Positions 50,315 to 59,447 of a DNA stretch of 64,000 bases are shown here, piece by piece (within the stretch, counting starts at the first letter, position 1; each line of letters opens with the position of its first letter). The stretch spans positions 662,473 to 726,472 of the forward strand of contig NZ_JAAAFX010000007.1 in NCBI RefSeq assembly GCF_019352895.1, read 5' to 3'. The stretch is from Variovorax boronicumulans. GTDB lineage: Bacteria > Pseudomonadota > Gammaproteobacteria > Burkholderiales > Burkholderiaceae_C. The notes beneath the pieces are model-generated. The model made no database searches. It had not been told where the DNA came from and saw nothing but the letters and a program-made list of their open reading frames with translations. A program made the position numbers and the translations under genes.

Positions 50315-51652
50315 ATGAACCGAAGCACCCGCCTCTGCATGATCCCCCTCGCCGCGGCGCTGATGGTGGCCTGCGGCGAAACCGCCCGCCTGCCCTTCGA
50401 GGCCGGCGTCGGCCCGACGCCCCAGCTGCCGGCGCCCAACAAGACCTTCATTCCCACGCTCAAGATCGCCGAGGCGGTCGGCTGGACCGACGCCGCCGGG
50501 CCGACCGCGCCGGCCGGCTTCACCGTGACCGCGCTGGCGCGCCAGCTCGACCATCCGCGCTGGGTCTACACGCTGCCCAACGGCGACGTGCTGGTGGCCG
50601 AGAGCAACAAGCCGCCCAAGGAGCCGGGCGCGCCCGAGGCCAAGAAGGGGCCGATCGGCATGATCAAGGACTTCGTGCAGGGCAAGGTGATGAAGCGCGC
50701 CGGCGCCGAGGTGCCCAGCGCCAACCGCATCACGCTGCTGCGCGACACCGATGGCGACGGCGTGGCCGAGACGCGCAGCGTGTTCATCCAGGGGCTGCAG
50801 TCGCCCTACGGCATGGCGCTGGTCGGCAACGAGCTGTTCATCGCCAACGCCAACGCGCTGGTGAAGGTGCCCTACACCGAAGGCCAGACCGCTGCGACCG
50901 GCGCGCCCGTCAAGGTGACCGACCTGCCGGCCGGCATCAACCACCACTGGACCAAGAACGTGATCGCCAGCCCCGACGGCAGCAAGCTCTACGTGACCGT
51001 CGGCTCCAACAGCAACATCGGCGAGAACGGGCTGGAAGCCGAGGAGGGCCGAGCGGCGGTGTGGGAGGTCGACACGAAGAGCGGCGAGAAGCGCCTGTTC
51101 GCCAGCGGCCTGCGCAACCCCAACGGCCTGGCCTGGGAGCCGGACACGAACGTGCTGTTCACCGTGGTCAACGAGCGCGACGAGATCGGCAGCGACCTGG
51201 TGCCCGACTACCTGACCTCGGTCAAGGACGGCGCCTTCTACGGCTGGCCCTGGAGCTACTACGGCGGCAACGTCGACATCCGCGTGCAGCCGCAGCAGCC
51301 CGATCGCGTGGCCAAGGCCATCGCGCCCGACTACGCGCTGGGCACCCACGTGGCGCCGCTGGGCCTGACCTTCTCCCATGCGCGCGGCATGCCGGCCGAG
51401 TTCGCGACCGGCGTGTTCATCGGCGAGCACGGCTCGTGGAACCGCAACCCGCCGTCGGGCTACAAGGTGGTCTTCGTGCCCTTCATCGGCGGCAAGCCCA
51501 CCGGGCAGCCGGTGGACTTCCTGACCGGCTTCCTGTCGGCCGAGGGCAAGGCGCAGGGCCGCCCGGTCGGCGTGGCGCTCGACAAGGGCGGTGCGCTGCT
51601 GGTGGCCGACGACGTGGGCAACGTGGTCTGGCGCGTCGCGAAGTCGCGCTAG
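50315..51652 (+). CDS. Sorbosone dehydrogenase-like PQQ/beta-propeller lipoprotein
   Basis: The 445-residue protein has a lipoprotein signal (LMVAC, lipidated Cys at about residue 20). The rest is a six-bladed propeller typical of the L-sorbosone/aldose-sugar dehydrogenase family: LDHPRWVYTLPNGDVLVAE, GLQSPYGMAL, LRNPNGLAW and GEHGSWNR are recognisable blade repeats. Such enzymes oxidise sugars or aldehydes with PQQ. AGGAG precedes the ATG. The stop overlaps the convergent oxidoreductase by four bases. Substrate unknown. Confidence 0.85.
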   Translation: MNRSTRLCMIPLAAALMVACGETARLPFEAGVGPTPQLPAPNKTFIPTLKIAEAVGWTDAAGPTAPAGFTVTALARQLDHPRWVYTLPNGDVLVAESNKPPKEPGAPEAKKGPIGMIKDFVQGKVMKRAGAEVPSANRITLLRDTDGDGVAETRSVFIQGLQSPYGMALVGNELFIANANALVKVPYTEGQTAATGAPVKVTDLPAGINHHWTKNVIASPDGSKLYVTVGSNSNIGENGLEAEEGRAAVWEVDTKSGEKRLFASGLRNPNGLAWEPDTNVLFTVVNERDEIGSDLVPDYLTSVKDGAFYGWPWSYYGGNVDIRVQPQQPDRVAKAIAPDYALGTHVAPLGLTFSHARGMPAEFATGVFIGEHGSWNRNPPSGYKVVFVPFIGGKPTGQPVDFLTGFLSAEGKAQGRPVGVALDKGGALLVADDVGNVVWRVAKSR

Positions 51653-52659
51653 AAGCCCTGCAGCACCACCTTGCCCTGCGCCGTGCCGCTCTCGATGAGC
51701 GCATGGGCGCGGCGCAGATTGGCCGCGTTGATGGTGCCGAAGCTCGCGTTGGCCGTGGTGCGGATGCGCCCGGCGTCGACCAGCGTCGCGATCTCGGCCA
51801 GGATCCTGCCCTGCTCGGCCATGTCGGGCGTCTCGAAGCGCGCGCGGGCGAACATCATTTCCCAGTGCAGCGACAGCGACTTGGTCTTGAGCGGCATCGC
51901 ATCGAGCACTGGCATGTCGTCGATCACGCCGATCTTGCCCTGCGGCTTCAAGCTCTCGATGATCTGCGCGTAGTGCTGTGCGGTCTGCGTGAGGCTGGCC
52001 ACCAGGTCGACCTCGCCGATGCCGGCCGCCTTGAGCTCGGCGGCCAGCGGCTTCGCATGGTCGATCACCGCGTGCGCGCCCAGGCTCAGGCACCAGGCGC
52101 GCGTCTCGGCGCGTGAGGCCGTCGCGATCACGCGCAGCTGCGTGAGCTGGCGCGCGAGCTGGATCAGGATCGAGCCCACGCCGCCCGCGCCGCCCACGAT
52201 CAGCAGCGTCTGGCCCGCGCCGCCGCCCTGCGGCACGCCGAGCCGGTCGAACAGCAGTTCCCAGGCGGTGATGGCGGTCAGCGGCAGCGCCGCGGCCTGC
52301 GCGTCGTCGAGGCTGCGCGGCGACTTGGCCGCGATGCGCTCGTCGACCACGTGCAGTTCCGAGTTGGCACCGGGCCGGGTGATCGAGCCGGCGTAGTAGA
52401 CGCGGTCGCCGACCCGGAAGTCCGACACGCTGGCGCCCACGGCCTCGACCACGCCGGCCGCGTCCCAGCCCAGCACCCGGGCCTGGCCGGCTTCGGGCGC
52501 CATGTTCTTGCGCACCTTCGTGTCGACCGGGTTGACCGAGATCGCGTTCACGCGCACCAGCAGGTCGCGCGGACCGGCGACGGGGGCGGGCAGCTCGATG
52601 TCCTGCAGCGCGGCGGCATCGTCGATGGGGAGGGGCTGGTAGTAGCCGATGGCTTTCAT
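51649..52659 (-). CDS. Zinc-type alcohol dehydrogenase-like (quinone oxidoreductase) protein
   Basis: The 336-residue MDR-superfamily protein begins MKAIGYYQPLPI and has GWDAAGVVEAVG and the NADPH-binding GGAGGVGSILIQLA near residue 160. No zinc-binding Cys cluster is evident, which fits the zinc-free quinone oxidoreductase group (ZADH/QOR-like). It is divergent from the LysR regulator at 52746 with an 86-base gap and is the obvious target of that regulator. Confidence 0.88.
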   Translation of the reverse strand: MKAIGYYQPLPIDDAAALQDIELPAPVAGPRDLLVRVNAISVNPVDTKVRKNMAPEAGQARVLGWDAAGVVEAVGASVSDFRVGDRVYYAGSITRPGANSELHVVDERIAAKSPRSLDDAQAAALPLTAITAWELLFDRLGVPQGGGAGQTLLIVGGAGGVGSILIQLARQLTQLRVIATASRAETRAWCLSLGAHAVIDHAKPLAAELKAAGIGEVDLVASLTQTAQHYAQIIESLKPQGKIGVIDDMPVLDAMPLKTKSLSLHWEMMFARARFETPDMAEQGRILAEIATLVDAGRIRTTANASFGTINAANLRRAHALIESGTAQGKVVLQGF

Positions 52660-52728
52660 GACGGGAGACCTTTCAGGGAAGATGCCTGCACTGTAGAAGC
52701 CATCGATTCGTTTGATAAGCTGGCTTCG

Positions 52729-52743
52729 GAAACTATGAGTTTC
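52729..52743. promoter_or_regulatory. Palindrome GAAACT-ATG-AGTTTC at the LysR/oxidoreductase divergence
   Basis: A perfect 6+6 palindrome with a three-base spacer ends two bases before the LysR ATG, inside the shared 86-base promoter region. A LysR dimer bound here would block its own ribosome site and could act on the divergent gene. It does not show the classic T-N11-A spacing exactly. Confidence 0.45.
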
Positions 52744-52745
52744 AA

Positions 52746-53678
52746 ATGAAAATTGAAAATCTCTCCGACCTGCGGGTGCTGGTCCAGACCGCCCAGGCCG
52801 GCAGCCTGAGCGGTGCGGCGCGCGCGCTGGGCATCACGCCGGCCGCGGCCAGCGCCACGCTCAAGCGGCTCGAATCGCAGCTGGGCGCGCGCCTGTTCGA
52901 GCGCTCGACCCGGGCGCTGCGCCTCACGCCCCAGGGCCAGACCCTGCTCGACTACGCGGGCCGTGCGCTCGACCTGCTGGCCGAGGGGGAATCGCTGGTG
53001 GCCGCCGAGGGCGGCGCACTGGTCGGCCTGCTGCGCGTGGCCGCGCCCTCGGATCTCACGCGCAGCACGCTGCTGCCCTGGTTCGACGAATTCCTCGATG
53101 CGCATCCCGGCGTGCAGCTCAATTTGTCGGTGGGCGACCGGCCGCTCGACGTGATGCGCGACGAGGTCGACGTCGCGCTGCGCTACGGCCCGCTGGCCGA
53201 CTCGCGGCTGGTGGCGCGCCTGCTCGCCATGAGCCGGCCGCTGCTCTGGGCCTCGCCCGACTACCTGCGCCGCCATCCTGCGCCACAGGTGCCGCAGGAC
53301 CTGCTCCAGCACAACTGCCTGACCTTCCACCGCAACGGCCGGCACCATCGCCTCTGGCGTTTCGCCAGGCAGGGCCAGTGGACGCAAGTGCGGGTCGACG
53401 GCGACCGCGTGGTCGACGATGCCTCGCTCTCGCGCCAGTGGGCGCTGGCCGGCCGGGGCGTCACCTTCAAGTCCGAACTCGACGTGATGCAGGACGCGGC
53501 GGCCGGCACCCTGGTGCGGCTGCTGCCCGACTGGGACACCGAGCCCTACCCGCTGCATGCGCTGATGCCCAGCGGCCGCTTCGTGCCGGCGCGGGTGCGC
53601 GCGCTGGTGGACTTTCTCGCGGCCCGCTTCGATGCGCTCGGCGTGCGTGAAAATCAGGGCCACAAGAGCCCCTCATGA
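52746..53678 (+). CDS. LysR-family transcriptional regulator
   Basis: The 310-residue protein has the N-terminal winged HTH (LRVLVQTAQAGSLSGAARAL then ITPAAASATLKRLE) and a C-terminal effector domain of the size usual for the aliphatic/quinone-responsive group that controls divergent oxidoreductases. It probably regulates the QOR-like gene at 51649. Its stop overlaps the SET-domain gene by ATGA. The ligand is not predictable. Confidence 0.92.
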   Translation: MKIENLSDLRVLVQTAQAGSLSGAARALGITPAAASATLKRLESQLGARLFERSTRALRLTPQGQTLLDYAGRALDLLAEGESLVAAEGGALVGLLRVAAPSDLTRSTLLPWFDEFLDAHPGVQLNLSVGDRPLDVMRDEVDVALRYGPLADSRLVARLLAMSRPLLWASPDYLRRHPAPQVPQDLLQHNCLTFHRNGRHHRLWRFARQGQWTQVRVDGDRVVDDASLSRQWALAGRGVTFKSELDVMQDAAAGTLVRLLPDWDTEPYPLHALMPSGRFVPARVRALVDFLAARFDALGVRENQGHKSPS

Positions 53679-54196
53679 AAACGCGCAAACCCCTCACCTC
53701 GTCCACGCCGTTCATCCGCGTTTCCGACAGCGGCGTCCATGGCCTCGGCGCCTTCGCGACGCGCGCCCTGCCGGCCCAGGCGGTGCTCGGTCTCTACGAA
53801 GGCCGGCGCTACACGCTGGCGCAGATCGCCACCAAGGCCTGGAACGACCAGCTGACCTACCTGTTCCGGCTGTCCAACGACGAGACCATCGACGGCGCCA
53901 AGGGCGGCAACGCGACCCGCCACCTCAACCATTCGTGCGACCCGAACTGCGAGGCCGTCGAGCTATACGACGAGGCCGGCGAACTGGTGCTGCAGTTCCA
54001 GACGCTGGTGGCCGTCGAGGCCGGCGACGAGCTGTTCATCGACTACGGCCTCACCGCCGAGGAGGGCTCGCCCGCCAGCGACTACCGCTGCCACTGCGGC
54101 GCCGCCCACTGCCGCGGCACCATGCTCGCGGCGACGGCCACCGAAGAAGAGAGCCTCGACACCTTCGGCTTCTCGCTGGAACCGCGCGCCGCCTAA
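53675..54196 (+). CDS. SET-domain protein (lysine methyltransferase-like)
   Basis: The 173-residue protein is a compact SET domain: GVHGLGAFATRALPAQAVLGLYEG, the NHSCDPNCEA motif (about residues 86-95), GDELFIDYGL with the catalytic Tyr, and a post-SET-like CHCGAAHCRGTM with Cys for zinc binding. SET proteins transfer methyl groups to protein Lys; the bacterial target is unknown. The start overlaps the LysR stop, so it is co-transcribed with the regulator. Confidence 0.85.
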   Translation: MKTRKPLTSSTPFIRVSDSGVHGLGAFATRALPAQAVLGLYEGRRYTLAQIATKAWNDQLTYLFRLSNDETIDGAKGGNATRHLNHSCDPNCEAVELYDEAGELVLQFQTLVAVEAGDELFIDYGLTAEEGSPASDYRCHCGAAHCRGTMLAATATEEESLDTFGFSLEPRAA

Positions 54197-54206
54197 GATC
54201 GCGCGC

Positions 54207-55037
54207 ATGACCGCTCCCGCTCCCTCCGCCGCACCGCGCCGCTTCTGGTCGCAACTCACGACGCGCGACTTCGCCACGCTCGACCCGGCCGCCACGGTCG
54301 CGGTGCTGCCCCTGGGCGCGACCGAGCAGCATGGCCCGCACCTGCCGCTGGGCGTGGACTCGGTGCTGGCCGACGGCATCGTGGCCGCCGCGCTGCCGCT
54401 GCTGCCGGCCACGCTGCCCGCGCTGTTCCTGCCCACGCAGCACATCGGCCTGAGCCCCGAGCATGCGAACTTCCCGGGCACGCTGACCTTGTCTTCCGAG
54501 ACGCTGATCCGCCTGTGGCGCGAGATCGGCGCCGGCGTGGCGCGCGCGGGCGTGCGCAAGCTGGTGCTGTTCAACGCGCACGGCGGCCACGTGGGCGCGA
54601 TGGACATCGCCGCGCGCGAGCTGCGCGCCGCCCACGGCCTGATCGTCTACAGCGTGAGCTGGTTCAACCTGCCGCTGGGCGAGGCCGGCGCGCAGTTCAG
54701 CGCCGACGAGCATCGCTTCGGCGTGCATGCGGGCGAGATCGAGACCTCGATGATGCTGGCGCTGGCGCCCGAGCAGGTCGCGATGGGCGCGGCACAGGAC
54801 TTCGACTCGAGCTCGCGCCAGCGCGCCGACGGCTATCCGATCCTGGGCAACGGCCGCAGCGCCAAGCTGGGCTGGGCCATGGAGGACTACAACGCGCAGG
54901 GCGCTGCGGGCAATGCGGCCGCGGCCACCGCGCCGCGCGGCCAGGCGGTGGTCGATGCGGCCGCGCGCGCGCTGGCGCAGCTGTTGGCCGAGGTCTCGCG
55001 GCTGCCGCTCTCGACGATCGGCACGCCCGCGCCCTGA
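54207..55037 (+). CDS. Creatininase-family amidohydrolase
   Basis: The 276-residue protein carries the metal-binding motifs of the creatininase family: PLGATEQHGPHLPLGVD, LFNAHGGHVGAMD and FGVHAGEIETSM, each with the expected Glu, His or Asp. Members hydrolyse cyclic amides or act in cofactor pathways such as mycofactocin; the substrate is not clear here. It lies ten bases after the SET gene, probably in one operon, and is convergent with the PEBP-like gene. Confidence 0.88.
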   Translation: MTAPAPSAAPRRFWSQLTTRDFATLDPAATVAVLPLGATEQHGPHLPLGVDSVLADGIVAAALPLLPATLPALFLPTQHIGLSPEHANFPGTLTLSSETLIRLWREIGAGVARAGVRKLVLFNAHGGHVGAMDIAARELRAAHGLIVYSVSWFNLPLGEAGAQFSADEHRFGVHAGEIETSMMLALAPEQVAMGAAQDFDSSSRQRADGYPILGNGRSAKLGWAMEDYNAQGAAGNAAAATAPRGQAVVDAAARALAQLLAEVSRLPLSTIGTPAP

Positions 55038-55041
55038 ACCT

Positions 55042-55680
55042 TCAGCCGGCGATGGCCGGGCCGGCCGGCGCGTCCTGCCCGATGCGGATCGAACCGTCGG
55101 GCCGTTCGCAGGTGCCGATCAGCAAGCCGCTCGCGATCGCATGCGCACGCAGCGCATCGATCAGTTCGTCGCGTCCCGGCGTCTCCGAGAATTCGGGCAG
55201 CGCAGCGAGCGCATAGAGCTGGAAGGCATAGCGGTGCACGCCGTGCCCCGGCGGCGGATCGGGCGGCAGCCAGGCGGCCTGCAGGTAGGAGTTGCGGCCC
55301 ACGTGCAGGCCGGTGCCGGGATGGTCGGCACTCGGCAGCGCGGCCTCGGCCAGCGCGCCGTCGCCGGCCGGCAGCCCCACCACGATGGCATGCACCAACG
55401 GCTGCGGCGTGGGCGAGTCGGCGTCTTCCACCAGCAGCACGGTGCAGGCCGCGCCGGCCGGCACGCCGGTCCATTGCAGCGGCGGCGACAGGCCTTCGCC
55501 CTCCGGCGCATCGGCCGTGTAGCGCGCGGGCAGCGGCGCATGGTCGGCGAAGGCCAGGCTGGTCAACGCGATCGTCGACATGCCCTCGCGCAGACCCAGG
55601 GTGTTGAACACGATCGCGTCCAGCCCGGCGCGCACGCCGTGCAGCGCATGGCCGATCACATCGGGGAGTTTTTCGAGCAT
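55042..55680 (-). CDS. YbhB/YbcL (PEBP-like) protein
   Basis: The 212-residue protein is a phosphatidylethanolamine-binding-protein-like fold: LSPPLQWTGVPAGAACTVLLVEDADSP with the conserved D-x-D segment, VHAIVVGLP, and the GVHRYAFQLYAL strand. The N-terminal 40 residues (MLEKLPDVIGHALHG) are not part of the fold. In bacteria the family is often called Raf-kinase-inhibitor-like although no such partner exists. The function is unknown; it is divergent from the KaiC-like gene with a 77-base gap. Confidence 0.85.
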   Translation of the reverse strand: MLEKLPDVIGHALHGVRAGLDAIVFNTLGLREGMSTIALTSLAFADHAPLPARYTADAPEGEGLSPPLQWTGVPAGAACTVLLVEDADSPTPQPLVHAIVVGLPAGDGALAEAALPSADHPGTGLHVGRNSYLQAAWLPPDPPPGHGVHRYAFQLYALAALPEFSETPGRDELIDALRAHAIASGLLIGTCERPDGSIRIGQDAPAGPAIAG

Positions 55681-55757
55681 TCGTGCGGTATATCGCGCCC
55701 GGCCGGTCGTCCGTGTAGGACGCAGCAGGACAGCCAAGAAGGGATGCTGTCGGCAGA

Positions 55758-57323
55758 ATGCATCCAACCCCGCGCCCTGCGCCTTTCCACCTCTCGCAAG
55801 CTCACGTGCCCACCACTTCCGCTTCTTCCGCGTCTGTCCCCCAGAACCGTGCTTCCACCGGCATCGCCGGCCTCGACAACGTGCTCGGGGGCGGCCTGCC
55901 GCGCGGCCACCTCTACCTGGTCGAGGGCACGCCCGGCGCCGGCAAGACCACGCTGGGCCTGCAGTTCCTGCTCGAGGGCCGGCGCAACGGCGAGCGCGGG
56001 CTTTACGTCACGCTGTCGGAGACCGCCTCGGAGCTGCACACCGTGGCCGACTCGCACGGCTGGTCGCTCGAAGGCATCGAGCTGTTCGAGCTGGTCAACG
56101 AAGAGGGGCTGAGCCCCTCGGCCGAGCAGTCGATCCTGTACCCCTCGGAAGTCGAACTGGGCGAGACCACGCGCGACGTGATGGCCGCAGTCGAGCGGCT
56201 GTCGCCCACGCGGCTGATCTTCGACAGCCTGTCGGAGATGCGGCTGCTGGCGCAGGACCCGCTGCGCTACCGCCGGCAGATCCTGGCGCTCAAGCATTTC
56301 TTCGCCTCGCGCGCCTGCACCGTGCTGCTGCTCGACGACATGAGCTCGCAGGGCGGCGACCTGCAGCTGCACAGCATCGCGCACGGCGTGCTGGCACTCG
56401 ACCAGGCCACCGGCGACTACGGCCCGGTGCGGCGCCATCTGCGCATCGTGAAGATGCGCGGCGTGCGCTACCGTGGCGGCGAGCACGACGTGAACCTCGA
56501 CACCGGCGGCCTGCAGGTCTACCCGCGGCTGATCGCGTCGGAGCACTCGGCCGACTTCGAGGTGGCCAATGCCTCGACCGGCACACCCGCGCTCGATGCG
56601 CTGCTGGGCAACGGCCTGGCGCGTGGCAGCAACACGCTGTTCATGGGGCCTTCGGGCGTGGGCAAGACCACCACCGCGATGTCGGCCGTGGTCGCGGCGC
56701 TGCGGCGCGGCGAGAAGGCGTCGTACTACCTGTTCGACGAGGGTAAGGGCACGCTGATGCGCCGCTGCGCCGCGCTGGGCCTGCCGCTCGAATCCTTCAT
56801 CGAGAGCGGCCAGCTCGAGCTGCAGCCGCTCGACCCGGCCGACATGTCGCCGGGCCAGTTCTCGAACATGGTGCGCACGGCCGTGCAGGTGCGCGGCGCC
56901 GGCGTGATCGTCATCGACAGCCTCAACGCCTACCTGCAGGCCATGCCGGGCGCCAAGTTCCTGCTGCTGCAGATGCACGAACTGCTGAGCTTCCTCAACC
57001 AGCAGGGCATCGTCACGATGCTGGTGCTGGGCCAGCACGGCATCATCGGCGACGTGCGCAGCGACCTGGACCTGAGCTACCTGTCGGACGCGATCGTGCT
57101 GTTCCGTTTCTTCGAGGCCCGCGGCCAGTTGCTCAAGGCGGTGTCGGTGGTCAAGAGCCGGACCAACCGGCACGAACTCAGCATCCGCGAGTTCCGCCTG
57201 GGCGAAGGCGGCGTCGAGGTCGGCCCGGCGCTGACCGACTTCGAGGGCGTGCTGGGCGGTGTGCCGGCCTACCGTGGTGCGATCCCCCTGCTGGGGGATC
57301 TGCCGCTGGTTGCCAGGTCTTGA
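55758..57323 (+). CDS. KaiC-like double RecA-domain ATPase
   Basis: The 521-residue protein has two RecA/KaiC domains. Domain I has Walker A GTPGAGKTT (Lys63) and domain II GPSGVGKTT (Lys303). The dual phosphosite of cyanobacterial KaiC (Ser431-Thr432) aligns by eye with S440-Y441, so Ser is kept and Thr is replaced by Tyr. No KaiA or KaiB is encoded nearby. A hybrid histidine kinase starts one base after the stop, a common bacterial pairing in which KaiC acts as a signalling ATPase rather than a clock. The ATG at 55758 and the in-frame GTG at 55806 are both possible starts. Confidence 0.88.
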   Translation: MHPTPRPAPFHLSQAHVPTTSASSASVPQNRASTGIAGLDNVLGGGLPRGHLYLVEGTPGAGKTTLGLQFLLEGRRNGERGLYVTLSETASELHTVADSHGWSLEGIELFELVNEEGLSPSAEQSILYPSEVELGETTRDVMAAVERLSPTRLIFDSLSEMRLLAQDPLRYRRQILALKHFFASRACTVLLLDDMSSQGGDLQLHSIAHGVLALDQATGDYGPVRRHLRIVKMRGVRYRGGEHDVNLDTGGLQVYPRLIASEHSADFEVANASTGTPALDALLGNGLARGSNTLFMGPSGVGKTTTAMSAVVAALRRGEKASYYLFDEGKGTLMRRCAALGLPLESFIESGQLELQPLDPADMSPGQFSNMVRTAVQVRGAGVIVIDSLNAYLQAMPGAKFLLLQMHELLSFLNQQGIVTMLVLGQHGIIGDVRSDLDLSYLSDAIVLFRFFEARGQLLKAVSVVKSRTNRHELSIREFRLGEGGVEVGPALTDFEGVLGGVPAYRGAIPLLGDLPLVARS

Positions 57324-57324
57324 C

Positions 57325-59001
57325 ATGGAACGACGGGTGCTGATCCACGCGCCGCGTGGCCGCGACGCGGCGGTGGTGCAAAGGGTGCTGCAGGACATCA
57401 ACCTGGTGGCGGTGGTCTGCGATTCGGCCGAGGCGATGGTGGCCGACCTCGACGTGGGCGCGGCGGCAGCCATCCTCACCGAGGAATCGCTGGTGCAGCT
57501 GCCCGAGGCGCCGCTGCGTGCCTGGCTGATGGGCCAGCCGAGCTGGTCCGACTTCCCCTTCATCGTGCTGGCCTCGCGCGACGCCGGTGGCCGTTCGCGC
57601 CAGGCGCTGGCACTGCTGCAGACCTTGGGCAATGCCTTCGTGCTCGAGCGGCCGGTCCACACCGAGACGCTGGCGCGCGCCGCCGACGCGGCCGTGCGGG
57701 CGCGCCGGCGCCAGTACGCGACCCGGCTGCACCTGCGTCAGCTCGAGGACACGCGCGCCGAGGTCGAGCGCCTCAACGCCGAACTCGAAGCCCGCATCGC
57801 GGCACGCACGCGCGAGCTGGCCGGTGCCAACGACCGCCTGATGGCGGAGATTGCCGAGCGCGAGCGGGCCCAGGCGGCGCTGATCCAGGTCCAGAAGATG
57901 GAGGCCATCGGCCGGCTGACGGGCGGCATCGCGCACGACTTCAACAACCTGCTGCACGTGGTCAACATGAACCTCGACCTGGTGGCGCGCGTGGCCAAGG
58001 ACGAGAAGGTGCTGGGCATCGCGGCGCGCGCCAAGGGCGCGGTCGGGCGCGGCGCCAAGCTGACCGGGCAACTGCTGTCCTTCGCGCGCAACCAGTCGCT
58101 GCTGCCACGGCTCACCGACGTCAACGCGCTGCTCGAGGGCATGCGTGAACTGGTGGTGGTGTCGGTCGGGCCGGCGATCCAGGTGGAGATGGCCGTGTGC
58201 GAACAGCCGGCCTGGGCCATGCTCGACGCCAACCAGCTCGAGATGGCCGTGCTCAACCTGGCGGTGAACGCGCGCGACGCCATGCCCGCGGGCGGCACGC
58301 TGTCGATCAGCACGCAGCTCGCCGAGGGCACGGGCGATGAGTTGCCCATCGGTTCGTACGTGACGGTGGCGGTGCGCGACACCGGCGTGGGCATCGCGCC
58401 GCACCTGCTGACCAAGGTGTTCGATCCCTTCTTCACGACCAAGCCGGTCGGCAGCGGCACCGGCCTCGGGCTGAGCCAGGTCTACGGCTTCGCGCGCCAG
58501 TCCGGCGGCCTCGCGGTGCTGCGCAGCGAGGAAGGCCGGGGCACGGTGGTCGAGATGAGTTTCCCGGCCTCGCGCGAAGGCGCCGATGTGCCAGCGGTGG
58601 CCGGTCCGTCGCCCCAGCAGGGTGCGACGCGGCGCCAGAAGGTGCTGGTGGTCGAGGACGACGCCGAGGTCCGGCGCGTGCTGGTCGAGAGCCTGTCGAT
58701 GCTGGGCTACGTGGTGAGCGAGGCGGCCGAGGGCGGCAGCGGCCTGGCCGCGCTGGCTTCGGCACCGCACGACCTGCTGGTGGTCGACTACGCGATGCCG
58801 GGGCTCAATGGCGCCGAGGTCATCGCCAAGGCGCGCGAGATGGTGGGCGACATCCCGGTGATCCTGGTGACCGGCTACGCCGACATGGCGCAGGTCGGCC
58901 GCGTGCTGGGCACCCAGTCGGTGCTGATCAAGCCCTTCGACATCGCGACGCTCGCGAGCGCGGTGTCGAAGGCCCTGCCGGTGCTGGCACCGCTATCATG
59001 A
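57325..59001 (+). CDS. Hybrid histidine kinase with pseudo-receiver, HisKA, ATPase and receiver domains
   Basis: The 558-residue protein begins with a receiver-like domain (residues 1-125) whose phospho-acceptor position reads AILTEE, without Asp, so it is a pseudo-receiver. A coiled coil (about 135-190) leads to the HisKA domain with phospho-His204 in GGIAHDFNN, an HATPase domain with NLAVNARDAM, DTGVGI and GTGLGLS, and a C-terminal receiver with phospho-Asp488 in VVDYAMPG and Lys in IKPFD. It has no membrane segment. It follows the KaiC-like gene with a one-base gap, and the N-terminal pseudo-receiver is the likely contact to KaiC. Confidence 0.9.
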   Translation: MERRVLIHAPRGRDAAVVQRVLQDINLVAVVCDSAEAMVADLDVGAAAAILTEESLVQLPEAPLRAWLMGQPSWSDFPFIVLASRDAGGRSRQALALLQTLGNAFVLERPVHTETLARAADAAVRARRRQYATRLHLRQLEDTRAEVERLNAELEARIAARTRELAGANDRLMAEIAERERAQAALIQVQKMEAIGRLTGGIAHDFNNLLHVVNMNLDLVARVAKDEKVLGIAARAKGAVGRGAKLTGQLLSFARNQSLLPRLTDVNALLEGMRELVVVSVGPAIQVEMAVCEQPAWAMLDANQLEMAVLNLAVNARDAMPAGGTLSISTQLAEGTGDELPIGSYVTVAVRDTGVGIAPHLLTKVFDPFFTTKPVGSGTGLGLSQVYGFARQSGGLAVLRSEEGRGTVVEMSFPASREGADVPAVAGPSPQQGATRRQKVLVVEDDAEVRRVLVESLSMLGYVVSEAAEGGSGLAALASAPHDLLVVDYAMPGLNGAEVIAKAREMVGDIPVILVTGYADMAQVGRVLGTQSVLIKPFDIATLASAVSKALPVLAPLS

Positions 59002-59070
59002 GTTCGCGTTGGCGCCTCTCTGTTCGCGAACGCCGGTCTCTCCGTTCGTCTTCACTTCAAGGACCACTCC

Positions 59071-59316
59071 ATGAGCATCGTCTGGACCATTCTGATCGGC
59101 TTCGTGGCAGGGCTTGTGGCGCGCGCGCTCAAGCCGGGTGACGATTCCGCCGGCTTCATCGTCACCACGCTGATCGGCATCGCCGGTTCGCTGGCGGCCA
59201 CCTACCTGGGCCAGGCCATGGGCTGGTACACGGCCGGCCAGGGCGCGGGTTTCATCGCCTCGGTGGTGGGTGCGATCGTGCTGCTGTTCGTCTGGGGCAT
59301 GCTCAAAAGAAGGTAA
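59071..59316 (+). CDS. GlsB/YeaQ/YmgE-family stress-response membrane protein
   Basis: The 81-residue protein has two or three hydrophobic segments (SIVWTILIGFVAGLVA, FIVTTLIGIAGSLAA, FIASVVGAIVLLFVW) with conserved Gly residues, the pattern of the transglycosylase-associated GlsB/YeaQ group. These small inner-membrane proteins are induced by envelope or acid stress; no enzymatic role is established. It follows the histidine kinase and is followed by a hairpin-rich repeat. Confidence 0.88.
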   Translation: MSIVWTILIGFVAGLVARALKPGDDSAGFIVTTLIGIAGSLAATYLGQAMGWYTAGQGAGFIASVVGAIVLLFVWGMLKRR

Positions 59317-59317
59317 C

Positions 59318-59392
59318 CCCCCGAAGCGCCTTCGGCGCCTCCCCCCAAGGGGGGCGATACCAGCGGCCCGGCGAAGCCGGTTCCGCGGTATC
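59318..59392. repeat. REP-like cluster of GC hairpins
   Basis: Three adjacent palindromes: GCGCC-TTC-GGCGC (59326-59338), CCCCCC-AA-GGGGGG (59341-59354) and CCGGC-GAA-GCCGG (59368-59380), the last enclosed by GATACC/GGTATC (59356-59361, 59387-59392). Such clusters follow genes across Comamonadaceae genomes in my recollection; here it probably terminates the GlsB transcript or is a dispersed extragenic repeat. Confidence 0.6.
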
Positions 59393-59447
59393 CCTGGAAA
59401 GGGAATCGTGCGGTCGGTGTGGGCTGCAGCTCTCGCGTATCTGAACC

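Noticed and set aside
55758..57323. Complete circadian clock
   Set aside because: kaiA and kaiB are absent and the phosphosite is changed, so only a KaiC-like ATPase can be claimed.
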